A stretch of DNA of 35,175 nt from Curtobacterium sp. A7_M15 (GCF_030705415.1 NZ_JAUZED010000029.1:1-35175), one strand, 5' to 3'. Counted from the stretch's first letter, positions 15,612 through 23,071 are shown. Notes: generated from the sequence alone by a model not told the origin. Numbers and translations: made by a program.

Positions 15612-17292
15612 ACCCGACCTCGACTCCACCGACACCTCGGCGGACCCGCAGCGACCGTCGGACCACGTCGACGGGGCGGGCCCGGAGCCGGTCGCGAGCG
15701 GAGCAGGGGACTCCGGTGTCAACCAGCCGAAGCTCGGCATCGTCGGGTACCTCCGCTTCTTCTGGCGGCAGCTCACGAGCATGCGGACGGCCCTGTTCCT
15801 CCTCATGCTGCTGGCACTCGCGGCCATCCCGGGATCCCTGGTCCCGCAGCGGACGGCCGACCCGAACGGCGTCGTCCAGTACAAGGCCGACCACCCGCAG
15901 CTGTTCCCGGTCCTCGACAAGCTGCAGGTCTTCGACACCTACACCTCGGTGTGGTTCTCGGCGATCTACCTGCTGCTCTTCGTCTCCCTGATCGGCTGCA
16001 TCGTCCCGCGCACCAAGCACCACTGGCAGGCGCTGCGCACCCGACCGCCGAAGACCCCGGTCCGCCTGTCGCGGCTGGCCGGCTACCGGTCGGTCCCCGT
16101 CGACGGGGACGGCATCACCCCCGACCACGCCGTGACCCGGGCCATGGCGATCCTCAAGCGGTCCGGTTACCGCGTCGAACGGTTCGGTGACTCGGTGAGC
16201 GCCGAGCGCGGCTACCTGCGCGAGACCGGCAACCTGGTCTTCCACGCGGCGCTCGTGGGCGTCCTGCTCGCGGTCGGCGTCGGCGGCGGGTTCGGGTACA
16301 CCGGTCAGCGCCTGCTCGTCGAGGGGCAGACGTTCTCGAACGTGCTCGGGTCCTACGACTCGTTCAACCCCGGTCGCTGGTTCCGGCAGACCGACCTGCA
16401 GGGCTACAACCTGACGCTCGACAAGTTCGTCACGAAGTACGAGGAGCGCAACCTCGACGCCCTCGGCCAGGCGCTCGACTACTCCGCGACCGTGACCAGT
16501 CAGGAGAAGGGCGGCGCGAAGAAGACCAGCCGCCTCGGCGTCAACGACCCGCTGAGCGTCGGTGGCACGAACGTCTACCTCCTCGGCAACGGCTACGCGA
16601 TGAGCGTGACGGTGCGCGACGGAGACGGGAACGTGGCGTTCAAGGACACCGTTCCGTTCCTGCCCGAGGACGCGAACTACACGTCCACCGGCGTCATCAA
16701 GGTGCCCGACGCGGTACCGGACCAGCTCGGCATGGTCGGGTTCTTCTACCCGACCGCGTCGAAGCTCTCCACCGGCGCGTACGCGAGCGCCTACCCGGAC
16801 GACCAGAACCCGCTGCTGACCCTGCAGGTCTACACGGGTGACCTCGGGCTCGACGACGGCGTCCCGCAGAGCGTCTACACGCTCGACACCAGCGGCCTGC
16901 AGCAGATCGCGGGCCGGCAGTCGAAGACGGCGAGCGTCGAGCTGAAGCCCGGGCAGACGAAGACGCTGCCGGACGGCGCCGGTTCGATCACGTTCGACGG
17001 CGTGAAGCGCTACGTCTCGCTCGACGTCCACCACGACCCCTCGCAGCTGTGGGTCGGTGGTTTCGCCGTGCTCTCCGTCCTCGGGCTCCTCACGTCGCTG
17101 TTCGTCCCGCGCCGACGCGTGTGGGTCAAGGTCGTGCCGCGACGCGACGGCGACGCCGAGCCCGGCTTCGACCTCGAGTACGCGGGCCTCGCTCGCGGCG
17201 AGGACCCGAACCTCGAACGAGCCGTGGCGGACATCGCCCAGCGCCACACGTCGGACCTCGGAGTTAGGATTCAAGTCCGAGCGGGCCAGTAG
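15595..17292 (+). CDS. resB: Cytochrome c biogenesis protein ResB (3' end replaced by prophage sequence)
   Basis: A 565-residue ResB. An N-terminal extension (1-45) is followed by TM helices near 60-80, 120-140 and 212-230, a large extracytoplasmic domain, and a last helix near 483-500. With CcsB it exports heme and attaches it to apocytochrome c. The start is a TTG inside ccdA. The prophage has joined at codons GGA GTT AGG ATT, so the protein now ends GVRIQVRAGQ. Joining the attL left flank to the attR right flank gives GVRIPQ and a stop, with that stop overlapping the ccsB GTG. Function is probably intact because only the extreme cytosolic C-terminus changes. Confidence 0.95.
   Translation: MSPQSEPDLDSTDTSADPQRPSDHVDGAGPEPVASGAGDSGVNQPKLGIVGYLRFFWRQLTSMRTALFLLMLLALAAIPGSLVPQRTADPNGVVQYKADHPQLFPVLDKLQVFDTYTSVWFSAIYLLLFVSLIGCIVPRTKHHWQALRTRPPKTPVRLSRLAGYRSVPVDGDGITPDHAVTRAMAILKRSGYRVERFGDSVSAERGYLRETGNLVFHAALVGVLLAVGVGGGFGYTGQRLLVEGQTFSNVLGSYDSFNPGRWFRQTDLQGYNLTLDKFVTKYEERNLDALGQALDYSATVTSQEKGGAKKTSRLGVNDPLSVGGTNVYLLGNGYAMSVTVRDGDGNVAFKDTVPFLPEDANYTSTGVIKVPDAVPDQLGMVGFFYPTASKLSTGAYASAYPDDQNPLLTLQVYTGDLGLDDGVPQSVYTLDTSGLQQIAGRQSKTASVELKPGQTKTLPDGAGSITFDGVKRYVSLDVHHDPSQLWVGGFAVLSVLGLLTSLFVPRRRVWVKVVPRRDGDAEPGFDLEYAGLARGEDPNLERAVADIAQRHTSDLGVRIQVRAGQ
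17260..17272. repeat. attL core
   Basis: GGAGTTAGGATTC, identical to 34091-34103; flanking bases differ on both sides (c/a here, g/c at attR). It lies within the last codons of resB. Confidence 0.88.
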
Positions 17293-17303
17293 GCACGCGG
17301 TTT

Positions 17304-18413
17304 CTAGGCGGTATCAGCGCCCGGAGTCCGCGAGGAGTCCGCAGGAGCGAGCGAGGACGTCATCAGATCCGCAGCAGCGGCCCGGGTGACGTCCTCTGCC
17401 GTTCCCCACAAATGGCTGTACGTGTTGAGCGTGGTTGACGCCTTCGCGTGACCGAGCGCCCGCTGCACAGTCACCACGTCCGCGCCGTGCGCGATCAGGC
17501 CCGACGCGTAGTAGTGCCGCAGATCGTGCGGCGTGAATCCGCTGACGCCCGCCCGCTCGAGCGTCTTGTTCCAGTGCCACCGCAGCGAGTCAGGATTCGG
17601 CGGGCGACCTGGCAGCAGCCACCCCTCGTCACCGTGCACCCCGACTTTCGCGACGTGCTCCGACAGCATCGTCACGAGCGCGTCCGGCAGGTACACGACC
17701 CGCTCGCTGCCATGCTTCGGTGGAATCACCGCGAGCGTCCCGGGCTCCTTCTGCACCTGCCGTGACACCTGCAACGTCCGCTTCAGGAACGCGATGTCGC
17801 CCCGCTGCACGCCGGCGACCTCACCGATGCGGAGTCCAGCGAACGCCGCCAACGCGACGAACGGCCGGAACCACGGCTCGGCCGCGTTCACGGTCGCGCC
17901 CACCTGCTCCGGTGTGGGTATGACCATGGCAGCCTCAGCGCGGCGGGTGCGGGGGAGGCGTACGCCGACTGACGGGTCGAGCGTGAGCACGCGGTCCGCC
18001 ATCGCAGCGCGGATGATCGTCCGGATGTTCCCGACGCGTGTCTTGATCGTCCCGGGCGCGAGGCGCGACTGCATGTCCTTCACCCACGCCTCGACATGCG
18101 AGCGCCGCAGCTTCCCGACCTCGACGTTCGCGAACGTGCAGTCGTTCATCGTGATGTTGTACGAGTCGCGAGTCGACGTCACCCAGATCTGACGCGGCGA
18201 CCAGTCATCGTAGAAGCCCCGCAGAGTCGTCTTCCGCTCGGTCGGTGACGTCCACGTGCCCTGCTGCCGCTTCGAGAGCTCGTCGACGATCCACGCCTCG
18301 CCAGCCGCCTTCGTCCGGAAATGCTTGGCATGCTCGCGACGCTTCCCGTCGTCATCGAGAAAGTCGTACCGTGCGCGCCACTGCCCGCTCGGTCGGCGCT
18401 TAACGCTCGACAT
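17304..18413 (-). CDS. int: Tyrosine-recombinase integrase
   Basis: A 369-residue integrase. An N-terminal arm-binding domain (about 1-60) is followed by a core-binding domain (about 65-150) and a catalytic domain with all expected residues: Arg195 (GLRIGE), Lys233 (PPKHGSERVV), His296 and Arg299 (HDLRH), His322 (LGHAKAS) and the nucleophile Tyr332 (NTYSHL). Its stop lies 32 bp from the att core and its last codons overlap a pair of putative arm sites. The ATG overlaps the repressor stop by one base (TGATG), so int and repressor are co-transcribed. It reads towards resB, with which it converges. Confidence 0.96.
   Translation of the reverse strand: MSSVKRRPSGQWRARYDFLDDDGKRREHAKHFRTKAAGEAWIVDELSKRQQGTWTSPTERKTTLRGFYDDWSPRQIWVTSTRDSYNITMNDCTFANVEVGKLRRSHVEAWVKDMQSRLAPGTIKTRVGNIRTIIRAAMADRVLTLDPSVGVRLPRTRRAEAAMVIPTPEQVGATVNAAEPWFRPFVALAAFAGLRIGEVAGVQRGDIAFLKRTLQVSRQVQKEPGTLAVIPPKHGSERVVYLPDALVTMLSEHVAKVGVHGDEGWLLPGRPPNPDSLRWHWNKTLERAGVSGFTPHDLRHYYASGLIAHGADVVTVQRALGHAKASTTLNTYSHLWGTAEDVTRAAAADLMTSSLAPADSSRTPGADTA
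17324..17342 (+). promoter_or_regulatory. Integrase arm-type sites, attL side
   Basis: Two direct copies of GAGTCCGC (17324-17331 and 17335-17342) spaced 11 bp, inside the 3' end of int and 52 bp from the core. An identically spaced pair stands at 33969-33987 on the attR side. Paired sites flanking a core are expected for the N-terminal domain of a tyrosine integrase. Confidence 0.65.
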
Positions 18414-18880
18414 CAGACTTCCTCTCCTGCACCGACCACGCCTTCCATCGCCTTAGTGAGTTCGTTCGCACGCTCGGTCAGGTTGCTCAAAGCGACGAGG
18501 AGGTCCGGGTCGAGTGAATCCGAATCGCCTTCCGCTTCAAGCTTGCGGAACTCCCTCTCGAGATCACGCTTGTCCTTCATCACGGACCAGAAGTCGGCGC
18601 GGGTTCGCTCGAGGTTGGCCGCCGCTCGATCGATCAGCATGCGAAGTCGCGTCGACCCCTCGCTGCTGAGCAAGGCTTCGAAGTTAGGGATCTTCAAGAG
18701 CTGCATGAGGAGCACGGACTCGCTGGCGCGCAGCGGCCTCTCTCCGCGCTCGATCGAGGCGACAGTGAGGTGTGTCCACTTCAAGCCGAAGTCGCGCACC
18801 CGATTGGCGAGTTCGCGTTGCGACATGTCGCCCCGGTACCTGGCGACGTTCTTGCCGATGCGTTCATCAATCTTGGCCAC
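18413..18880 (-). CDS. XRE-family phage repressor (probable immunity repressor)
   Basis: A 155-residue protein from the GTG at 18880. An XRE/Cro-type HTH at about 15-60 reads MSQRELANRVRDFGLKWTHLTVASIERGERPLRASE. The C-terminal half is a long charged helical region (LRMLIDRAAANLERTRADFWSVMKDKRDLEREFRKLEAE), with no LexA-type peptidase domain, so induction is probably not RecA-mediated self-cleavage. A TACCGT hexamer ends 6 nt before the GTG, a leaderless layout; a longer reading from 18949 is possible but its N-terminus looks non-coding. Co-transcribed with int. Confidence 0.85.
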   Translation of the reverse strand: MAKIDERIGKNVARYRGDMSQRELANRVRDFGLKWTHLTVASIERGERPLRASESVLLMQLLKIPNFEALLSSEGSTRLRMLIDRAAANLERTRADFWSVMKDKRDLEREFRKLEAEGDSDSLDPDLLVALSNLTERANELTKAMEGVVGAGEEV

Positions 18881-19000
18881 CAGAGGACGGTATCGGGAAA
18901 ACACCACGAGTGGTAGTCCATGGTTGCCAAAGTGGGTCGGGTGGTGCACTATGGAAACCAGCGGTGGTCATCCCAGGCCACCACGGACTGAAGGGCAACG
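18881..19000. promoter_or_regulatory. Prophage divergent control region with repeated GTGGT/ACCAC sites
   Basis: The 120 bp between repressor and xis hold the repressor -10 (TACCGT, 18892-18887, minus) and a weak rightward promoter (TTGCCA 18924-18929, 17 bp, CACTAT 18947-18952). Five ACCAC/GTGGT words occur: a perfect palindrome ACCAC-GA-GTGGT at 18903-18914, single copies at 18941 and 18964, and an inverted copy at 18980-18984. One copy lies inside the rightward promoter. These are the best candidates for repressor operators. Confidence 0.55.
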
Positions 19001-19213
19001 ATGACCAACTTCACGTACGAGCCGGGCGTTCGTCTCCGGAGGCTTCTCACGCTCCCCGAGACGGCGGAGCTTCTGCGGAAGACCGAAAGCCAGCTCCGCT
19101 GGATGCTCAAGGTCAAGTCCGCACCACCCCACGCGAAGGTCGGAGGTCGCATCGTTTTCGACGCCGACGAAGTGGCTGCCTGGATCGACCAGCAGTTCGC
19201 GGTGGCCTCGTGA
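19001..19213 (+). CDS. xis: Excisionase-like HTH protein
   Basis: A 70-residue protein consisting of one excisionase-type winged helix: LLTLPETAELLRKTESQLRWMLKVKSAPPHAKVGGRIVFDADEVAAWID. It is the first rightward gene after the repressor, the usual place of a directionality factor in small actinophages, though an early regulator (Cro-like role) is also possible. A GAAGGG stretch lies about 6 nt before the ATG. Confidence 0.8.
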   Translation: MTNFTYEPGVRLRRLLTLPETAELLRKTESQLRWMLKVKSAPPHAKVGGRIVFDADEVAAWIDQQFAVAS

Positions 19214-19293
19214 CCACCATCACCAAGAACGCCCCCGACACGAGCGGCAACTCGGTCGAGGGCAACGATCACAACATCCCAGCTGGAGATCTC

Positions 19294-19677
19294 ATGAACA
19301 AGGAAGACCTTACTGTGCTCACCGTAGACCGCGCCACCGACATTGACTGGAACGAGCTCCCGAAGGACGTCGAAGTGCACGTCCCCTGCACCATCCCCGG
19401 GTGCAAGAACTACCAGGGCGAACACGTCTGGTCGTGGGGCGACTCGTTCCACCACTGCGCATTCGAGTACTGGGCCGACATCCAAGCGCAGGTGTCCGTC
19501 GACTACTACGAAGACGAGACGGGCGACGTCAACAGCCTCGAGGCAAACACGTGGTCGGTCAACGGCTTCCTCGCGGACGACGACAAGCCGCTCACGGTCG
19601 ACAGGGTCACCACGTGGATGTCGAACTACAACAGCGCAGTCTGCCTCGCAGCCGAGCTCAACGGTGAGGCCCGCTGA
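19294..19677 (+). CDS. Phage hypothetical protein with possible zinc site
   Basis: A 127-residue acidic protein (from ATG 19294, GGAG 6 nt upstream). The frame also allows a GTG at 19210 that overlaps the xis stop by 4 bp and would add 28 low-complexity residues. A Cys/His cluster, CTIPGCKNYQGEH followed by FHHC, could bind zinc; the arrangement is reminiscent of small DUF6907-like proteins of actinophages, but I am not sure. It is in a run of three genes each overlapping the next by one base (TGATG). Confidence 0.7.
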   Translation: MNKEDLTVLTVDRATDIDWNELPKDVEVHVPCTIPGCKNYQGEHVWSWGDSFHHCAFEYWADIQAQVSVDYYEDETGDVNSLEANTWSVNGFLADDDKPLTVDRVTTWMSNYNSAVCLAAELNGEAR

Positions 19678-19919
19678 TGGCCGCGCACAAGACGATCGCG
19701 GACCTCGTCCACGCCGACAAGTGGGACGACGGCCCAGTTGAGGTGTGGGTCGACCTCGAGCGCGCGAAGGAGTTCTTCACGTCGGATGGGATCGTCGTAG
19801 AGATGCCCCCTGCCCAGGCGCTCGAGTTGAGCGAAGCGCTCGCGGACAAGGCGCGCCTCGCGCTCGCTGGCAAGTACGAGCACCACTACGAGGGTGAGAA
19901 CGGCGAGGAGATCGACTGA
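19677..19919 (+). CDS. Phage hypothetical protein
   Basis: An 80-residue acidic protein (VHADKWDDGPVEVWVDLERAKEF, then PPAQALELSEALADKARLALAGKYEHHYEGE). No recognised domain. The start overlaps the previous stop and the stop overlaps the next start (TGATG), placing it in the early operon. Confidence 0.7.
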   Translation: MAAHKTIADLVHADKWDDGPVEVWVDLERAKEFFTSDGIVVEMPPAQALELSEALADKARLALAGKYEHHYEGENGEEID

Positions 19920-20302
19920 TGGCAACCAAGTACGAAGTCCTCGCGTCCCTCGTCAAGCGCGACCACGAAGCGTGGGCGTGGCAGAACCAGGACGAAGGTG
20001 ACGGCAACCACCACGTCATCATCGGCATCCTGCGCATCATGCACGACTACGCCCTGCCGCCGGCACCCAACCAGTCCTGGGACTGGGAAGACGTGGTCGA
20101 GGAGATCTACGACCGCATCGCCGAAGCGTTCTCCGTGGAGCGCTTCGACGACCAGCCGACAGAGCCGACGAACCGTGACCTGCTCGAGGTCATCGAAGAC
20201 ACGCTCGACATCGCAAAGAAGAGCACGTCGCTGGTTCTCAACGACCACCCGACCAAGGGCGACGACATGCCGCCCGAGCTCGACATCCCCGACCAGCACT
20301 GA
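19919..20302 (+). CDS. Phage hypothetical acidic protein
   Basis: A 127-residue acidic protein with several Trp and His residues near the start (RDHEAWAWQNQDEGDGNHHVIIGI) and a long Asp/Glu-rich C-terminal half. No known motif. It is the last of three coupled genes and is followed by a strong hairpin. Confidence 0.7.
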   Translation: MATKYEVLASLVKRDHEAWAWQNQDEGDGNHHVIIGILRIMHDYALPPAPNQSWDWEDVVEEIYDRIAEAFSVERFDDQPTEPTNRDLLEVIEDTLDIAKKSTSLVLNDHPTKGDDMPPELDIPDQH

Positions 20303-20310
20303 CCCACCCG

Positions 20311-20341
20311 CGAGGGGTGTCGGTACTACCGACACCCCTCG
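20311..20341. terminator. Strong hairpin ending the first early transcript
   Basis: CGAGGGGTGTCGGT (20311-20324) pairs with ACCGACACCCCTCG (20328-20341), a 14-bp stem with a 3-nt loop and no U-tract. It lies in the 59-bp gap between two rightward genes and could end or attenuate the early transcript, or bind a regulator. Confidence 0.65.
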
Positions 20342-20361
20342 CCTCCACCCGAAGGAGACGC

Positions 20362-20967
20362 ATGAGCTGGACGAAGCTCGGCGACGAGTGGTGTCAGATG
20401 ACGTTGCTCGAAGACCTCAGCCACGAGGACAGGTGGCACTACCTCTGCATGATCCAGTTCTGCTCACGCACGGACAAGCGTGACGGGATCATGCGAGGAG
20501 TCGACGCGCGTCGACAGTCCGACCACAGCGACCCAGCGACCGCGCTCGCCCACCTCGCAGACGCTGGACTCATTGCCATCGAACCCGGCGACAAGTACCG
20601 CATCGTCCGCATCGAAGAGGACGACCACCTGCCCTCCGAGTCCGTGCGCAAGCGGACCGAGAACAACAAGAACCGTCAACGTCGCAAGCGCGCACACGAC
20701 AAGGGCGACCACTCCTTGTGTCGAGACGACGCCGACTGTCACGCATCTGTCACGCGTGACGTCGGGACGGGACGGGACGGGACGGGCCGGGACAAGACCA
20801 AGAACCACACGCTCGTTCCAGCAACATCAACGTGGCCGGTCGTCCACATCAGCAAGGCCCCGGTGTGCGACGTGTGCTTGGACCCGATGCCGATGGATGC
20901 GGTGCTTACGATCTGTGAGGTTGACGACCCTGCCCATGAGGACGCTCGGATGGCGTCGGCATCGTGA
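20362..20967 (+). CDS. Replisome-organiser-like phage protein with zinc motifs
   Basis: A 201-residue protein. The N-terminal 80 residues (MSWTKLGDEWCQMTLLEDLS, HLADAGLIAIEPGDKYRI) look like the winged-helix start of actinophage replication-organiser proteins. A basic segment NNKNRQRRKRAHDKGDHSLC is followed by CRDD-type cysteines and a CDVC pair near the C-terminus, so zinc binding is likely. GAAGGAG precedes the ATG. A GGGAC pentamer run encodes a GTGRD repeat in the middle. It is the only replication-type gene seen. The end overlaps a small minus-strand gene. Confidence 0.65.
   Translation: MSWTKLGDEWCQMTLLEDLSHEDRWHYLCMIQFCSRTDKRDGIMRGVDARRQSDHSDPATALAHLADAGLIAIEPGDKYRIVRIEEDDHLPSESVRKRTENNKNRQRRKRAHDKGDHSLCRDDADCHASVTRDVGTGRDGTGRDKTKNHTLVPATSTWPVVHISKAPVCDVCLDPMPMDAVLTICEVDDPAHEDARMASAS
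20762..20793 (+). repeat. Tandem pentanucleotide (GGGAC) repeat in a coding region
   Basis: About six GGGAC units, one interrupted as GGGCC, encoding repeated Gly-Thr-Gly-Arg-Asp. A pentamer is not a multiple of three, so slippage by one unit would shift the frame and remove the C-terminal zinc motif. Confidence 0.8.
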
Positions 20968-21052
20968 CCGTTTCACTGGGCCAGTCGAGTGAGCGCAGGA
21001 ACTCGTCGCAGAACCGCGCGCACTCTTCGTCCGTCATCTCGTGCCAGCTCAT
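20906..21052 (-). CDS. Small leaderless minus-strand phage protein (putative)
   Basis: 48 residues from ATG 21052: MSWHEMTDEECARFCDEFLR, then SLDWPSETV and a Pro/Arg-rich tail. TACCGT ends exactly 7 nt before the ATG; the same hexamer precedes the repressor gene. The first 30 codons have typical host-like codon use. It runs against the surrounding rightward genes and overlaps the end of the replication-type gene by 62 bp. If real, it would be expressed in the lysogen. A longer version could start near 21115. Confidence 0.4.
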   Translation of the reverse strand: MSWHEMTDEECARFCDEFLRSLDWPSETVTMPTPSERPHGQGRQPHRS

Positions 21053-21100
21053 CTGCACGACGGTAGATCGCGGCCCGAGCCGGCCTTTCAGGATTGTCCG

Positions 21101-21385
21101 ATGAGCGCGCATCATCGCACCGCTGAGTGGTCGAAGGTGCAGCGGACCATGCGCCCCATCATCGCCGCCACCCTGCCGGCGCGGTGTGTCAACTGCCCCC
21201 ACCTCGTGATGCCTGATCAGGCGTGGGAGATCGGGCATATCGTCGACGCCGCCTTGGGTGGTACAAATGATGGTACAAACCTCGGTCCGGCTCACGTGCG
21301 TTGTAACCGATCAGCCGGCGGCAAGGCGGGACGAGCCAAGCAGATCACGAAGAGCAAGAGCGACAGGAGACTCCTCCCATGGTGA
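21101..21385 (+). CDS. HNH endonuclease
   Basis: A 94-residue HNH nuclease. CVNC pairs with a later CNR to hold zinc, and the catalytic core is EIGHIVDAALGGTNDGTNLGPAHVRCNRSAGGK. HNH proteins beside TerL are common in HK97-like phages, where they help the terminase make or resolve cos ends. This position supports cos packaging. The start ATG gives MSAHHRTAEW. The stop overlaps the next small gene by 7 bp. Confidence 0.9.
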   Translation: MSAHHRTAEWSKVQRTMRPIIAATLPARCVNCPHLVMPDQAWEIGHIVDAALGGTNDGTNLGPAHVRCNRSAGGKAGRAKQITKSKSDRRLLPW

Positions 21386-21534
21386 CCTTCACCGAGACAG
21401 GCCAGACCACGCAGGCAGTGACGTGGGACGAGGGCGTGTACGACCAGCCCGATCGCGTGCTGCTCTCATGCGACGAGTGTGGTGCGACTGTGCCGTCGAC
21501 GAGGACCGACCTGCACGCAGCGAGTCACGCGTGA
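21379..21534 (+). CDS. Small C2H2-type zinc-finger protein
   Basis: 51 residues with a compact finger: CDEC, 11 residues, then HAASH (C-x2-C-x11-H-x3-H). The start overlaps HNH by 7 bp and the stop overlaps the TerL GTG by 4 bp (GTGA), so it is clearly part of the packaging operon. It stands where a small terminase often lies, but is much too short for a normal TerS. Function unknown; DNA or terminase binding is possible. Confidence 0.7.
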   Translation: MVTFTETGQTTQAVTWDEGVYDQPDRVLLSCDECGATVPSTRTDLHAASHA

Positions 21535-23069
21535 CGACGACCGACGCTTCTTTGACAGAGGCCTTCGCTACCCCCCGCCTCGGCAGCAACGATTTTGTGT
21601 CCGACGAGTGGCAGGCCATCCGAGACTCGGGCATTCCGGCGCTGCATCAGTCGCCAGCTGTGGACGATCCGGTGGGTCGTGAGGAGTTCCTGACTGGGGC
21701 GAGGCTGCTGGGGGTTCATGGTCGCCGCAAGGAGCTCGTGGCGCAGCAGCTGCTCCTCGCGGACGTGCTGAACGCTGGCGACTCGACGGTCGCGGTGCTG
21801 ATGCCTCGTCGGTCAACGAAGTCAACGAGCCTCCTCGTGGCTGCTCTCGGTCGGTGCGCGTCCCGGGATGACTACGTGGTCGCGTACACGCAGTGCACGA
21901 CCGGCACGAAGGCGCGTGAGCGTTTCCGCAAGGACGTGATCATGGTGCTTGAGCGGCTGTACCCAGAGCCGGAGGAGTGGCGGATCTTCAAGGCTGCGGG
22001 GCAGGAGCGCATCGAGTTTAAGAACGGCTCAATCCTGCAGGTCCTCGTGCCGTCGTCGGAGGCGTTCCGCGGTGACGCGTACGACATGGTCATCTTGGAC
22101 GAGGCGGGCGAGGCGCCGCCGGAGATGTCCGAGGATCTGATGCAGGGCCTGCTACCCACGTTCGACACGCGCCCGGACGCGCAGCTCGTCGTGGCCGGCA
22201 CGGCGGCGAAGTTCCGAGACGGGAACCTGCTGTGGTCGACGCTCGAGGATGGCCGGCACGCTCGCGGTGGCACGGGCATCCTCGAGTACGCGGCACCGGA
22301 CACCACGGACGAGTCGGACCTCGACGACTGGGAGAAGGTCGAGGCACTGGTGCTCGCGGCGCACCCCGGCATCGGCAACCTGACGACGCTCAAGATCGTT
22401 CGCGAGCGCTGGGAGAAGCTGTCCCGTCGGCAGTTCGCGGAGGAGTACCTGTCGATCTTCGGCACGGTCGGTGCGGTCAACGCGTTCGTGAACATGGAGG
22501 CGTGGGCGAACAACGGTCGGCAGGACGCGTTGCCGCCGATGCCACTCGACCGCGCCGTCGGGCTCGCGGTGTCGGTGCACCCGGACCAGTCGTGCTCGGT
22601 CATCGCGGCGGCGTGGCGTGATGACCTGGGGAAGGCGTGCATCGGCGTGGTCGAGTACCGGTCAGGGTCGAACTGGATGCCGAAGCGTGCGAAGGAGCTT
22701 GCGACGAAGCTGCGGACCTCGATCCTCTACGACGATCTCTCGACGTCTACGAAGGTTGAGGTCGAGGTGATGGAGCGCATGCGCCCACGTCCGCGGCTCG
22801 CTCCTCAGGGCTGGGCTCAGGTGTCTACGGCGGCGGCGCTGTTCATGAAGGAGAACGAGGAGGGCAACCTCGTTCATTGGGATCAGCCGGAGCTGAACGA
22901 AGCGGTCGCCCTGGTGACGAAGCGTGGTACTCCGAAGTCGAGTCGGTGGGCGTTCGGCCGGAAGGACTACGGCGACTCGATCATTGCCGCGGAGGCTGCG
23001 GCGTTGGCCCTGCGATGGGTTGACGAGAACCCGCGGAAGGCTGCACTGCGACCGAAGATGGCATCCTGA
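21531..23069 (+). CDS. terL: Terminase large subunit
   Basis: A 512-residue TerL. The ATPase domain has a deviant Walker A (MPRRSTKSTS, about 91-100) and a Walker B (MVILDEAGEAPPEM, about 186-199). The nuclease domain starts near residue 340. In the first strand, GLAVSVHPDQS, the usual catalytic Asp position holds Ser348; later acidic positions (LYDD about 401, and DYGDSIIAAEAAA near the end) are kept. The GTG start overlaps the zinc-finger gene. No small terminase gene is recognisable upstream. Confidence 0.93.
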   Translation: MTTTDASLTEAFATPRLGSNDFVSDEWQAIRDSGIPALHQSPAVDDPVGREEFLTGARLLGVHGRRKELVAQQLLLADVLNAGDSTVAVLMPRRSTKSTSLLVAALGRCASRDDYVVAYTQCTTGTKARERFRKDVIMVLERLYPEPEEWRIFKAAGQERIEFKNGSILQVLVPSSEAFRGDAYDMVILDEAGEAPPEMSEDLMQGLLPTFDTRPDAQLVVAGTAAKFRDGNLLWSTLEDGRHARGGTGILEYAAPDTTDESDLDDWEKVEALVLAAHPGIGNLTTLKIVRERWEKLSRRQFAEEYLSIFGTVGAVNAFVNMEAWANNGRQDALPPMPLDRAVGLAVSVHPDQSCSVIAAAWRDDLGKACIGVVEYRSGSNWMPKRAKELATKLRTSILYDDLSTSTKVEVEVMERMRPRPRLAPQGWAQVSTAAALFMKENEEGNLVHWDQPELNEAVALVTKRGTPKSSRWAFGRKDYGDSIIAAEAAALALRWVDENPRKAALRPKMAS

Positions 23070-23071
23070 AT

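Noticed and set aside
13869-15938. Long minus-strand open frame opposite the cytochrome c genes
   Set aside because: Composition is that of a GC-rich shadow and the plus strand encodes clearly recognised proteins.
17404-17416. CCCCACAAATGGC near int, matching CCCCACAAGTGGC at 33993-34005 in 12 of 13 positions
   Set aside because: Distances to the core and to the arm sites differ on the two sides and one copy lies in conserved integrase codons; too weak to call an additional att site.
17304-18880. Integration-dependent immunity of the mycobacteriophage BPs/Brujita type
   Set aside because: That mechanism needs attP inside the repressor gene; here attP lies beyond the int 3' end and the repressor is not altered by integration.
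21260-21278. Two GGTACAA words, similar to the arms of the 23072-23115 inverted repeat
   Set aside because: They encode the G-T-N-D-G-T-N part of the HNH motif and are in direct, not inverted, orientation; probably chance.
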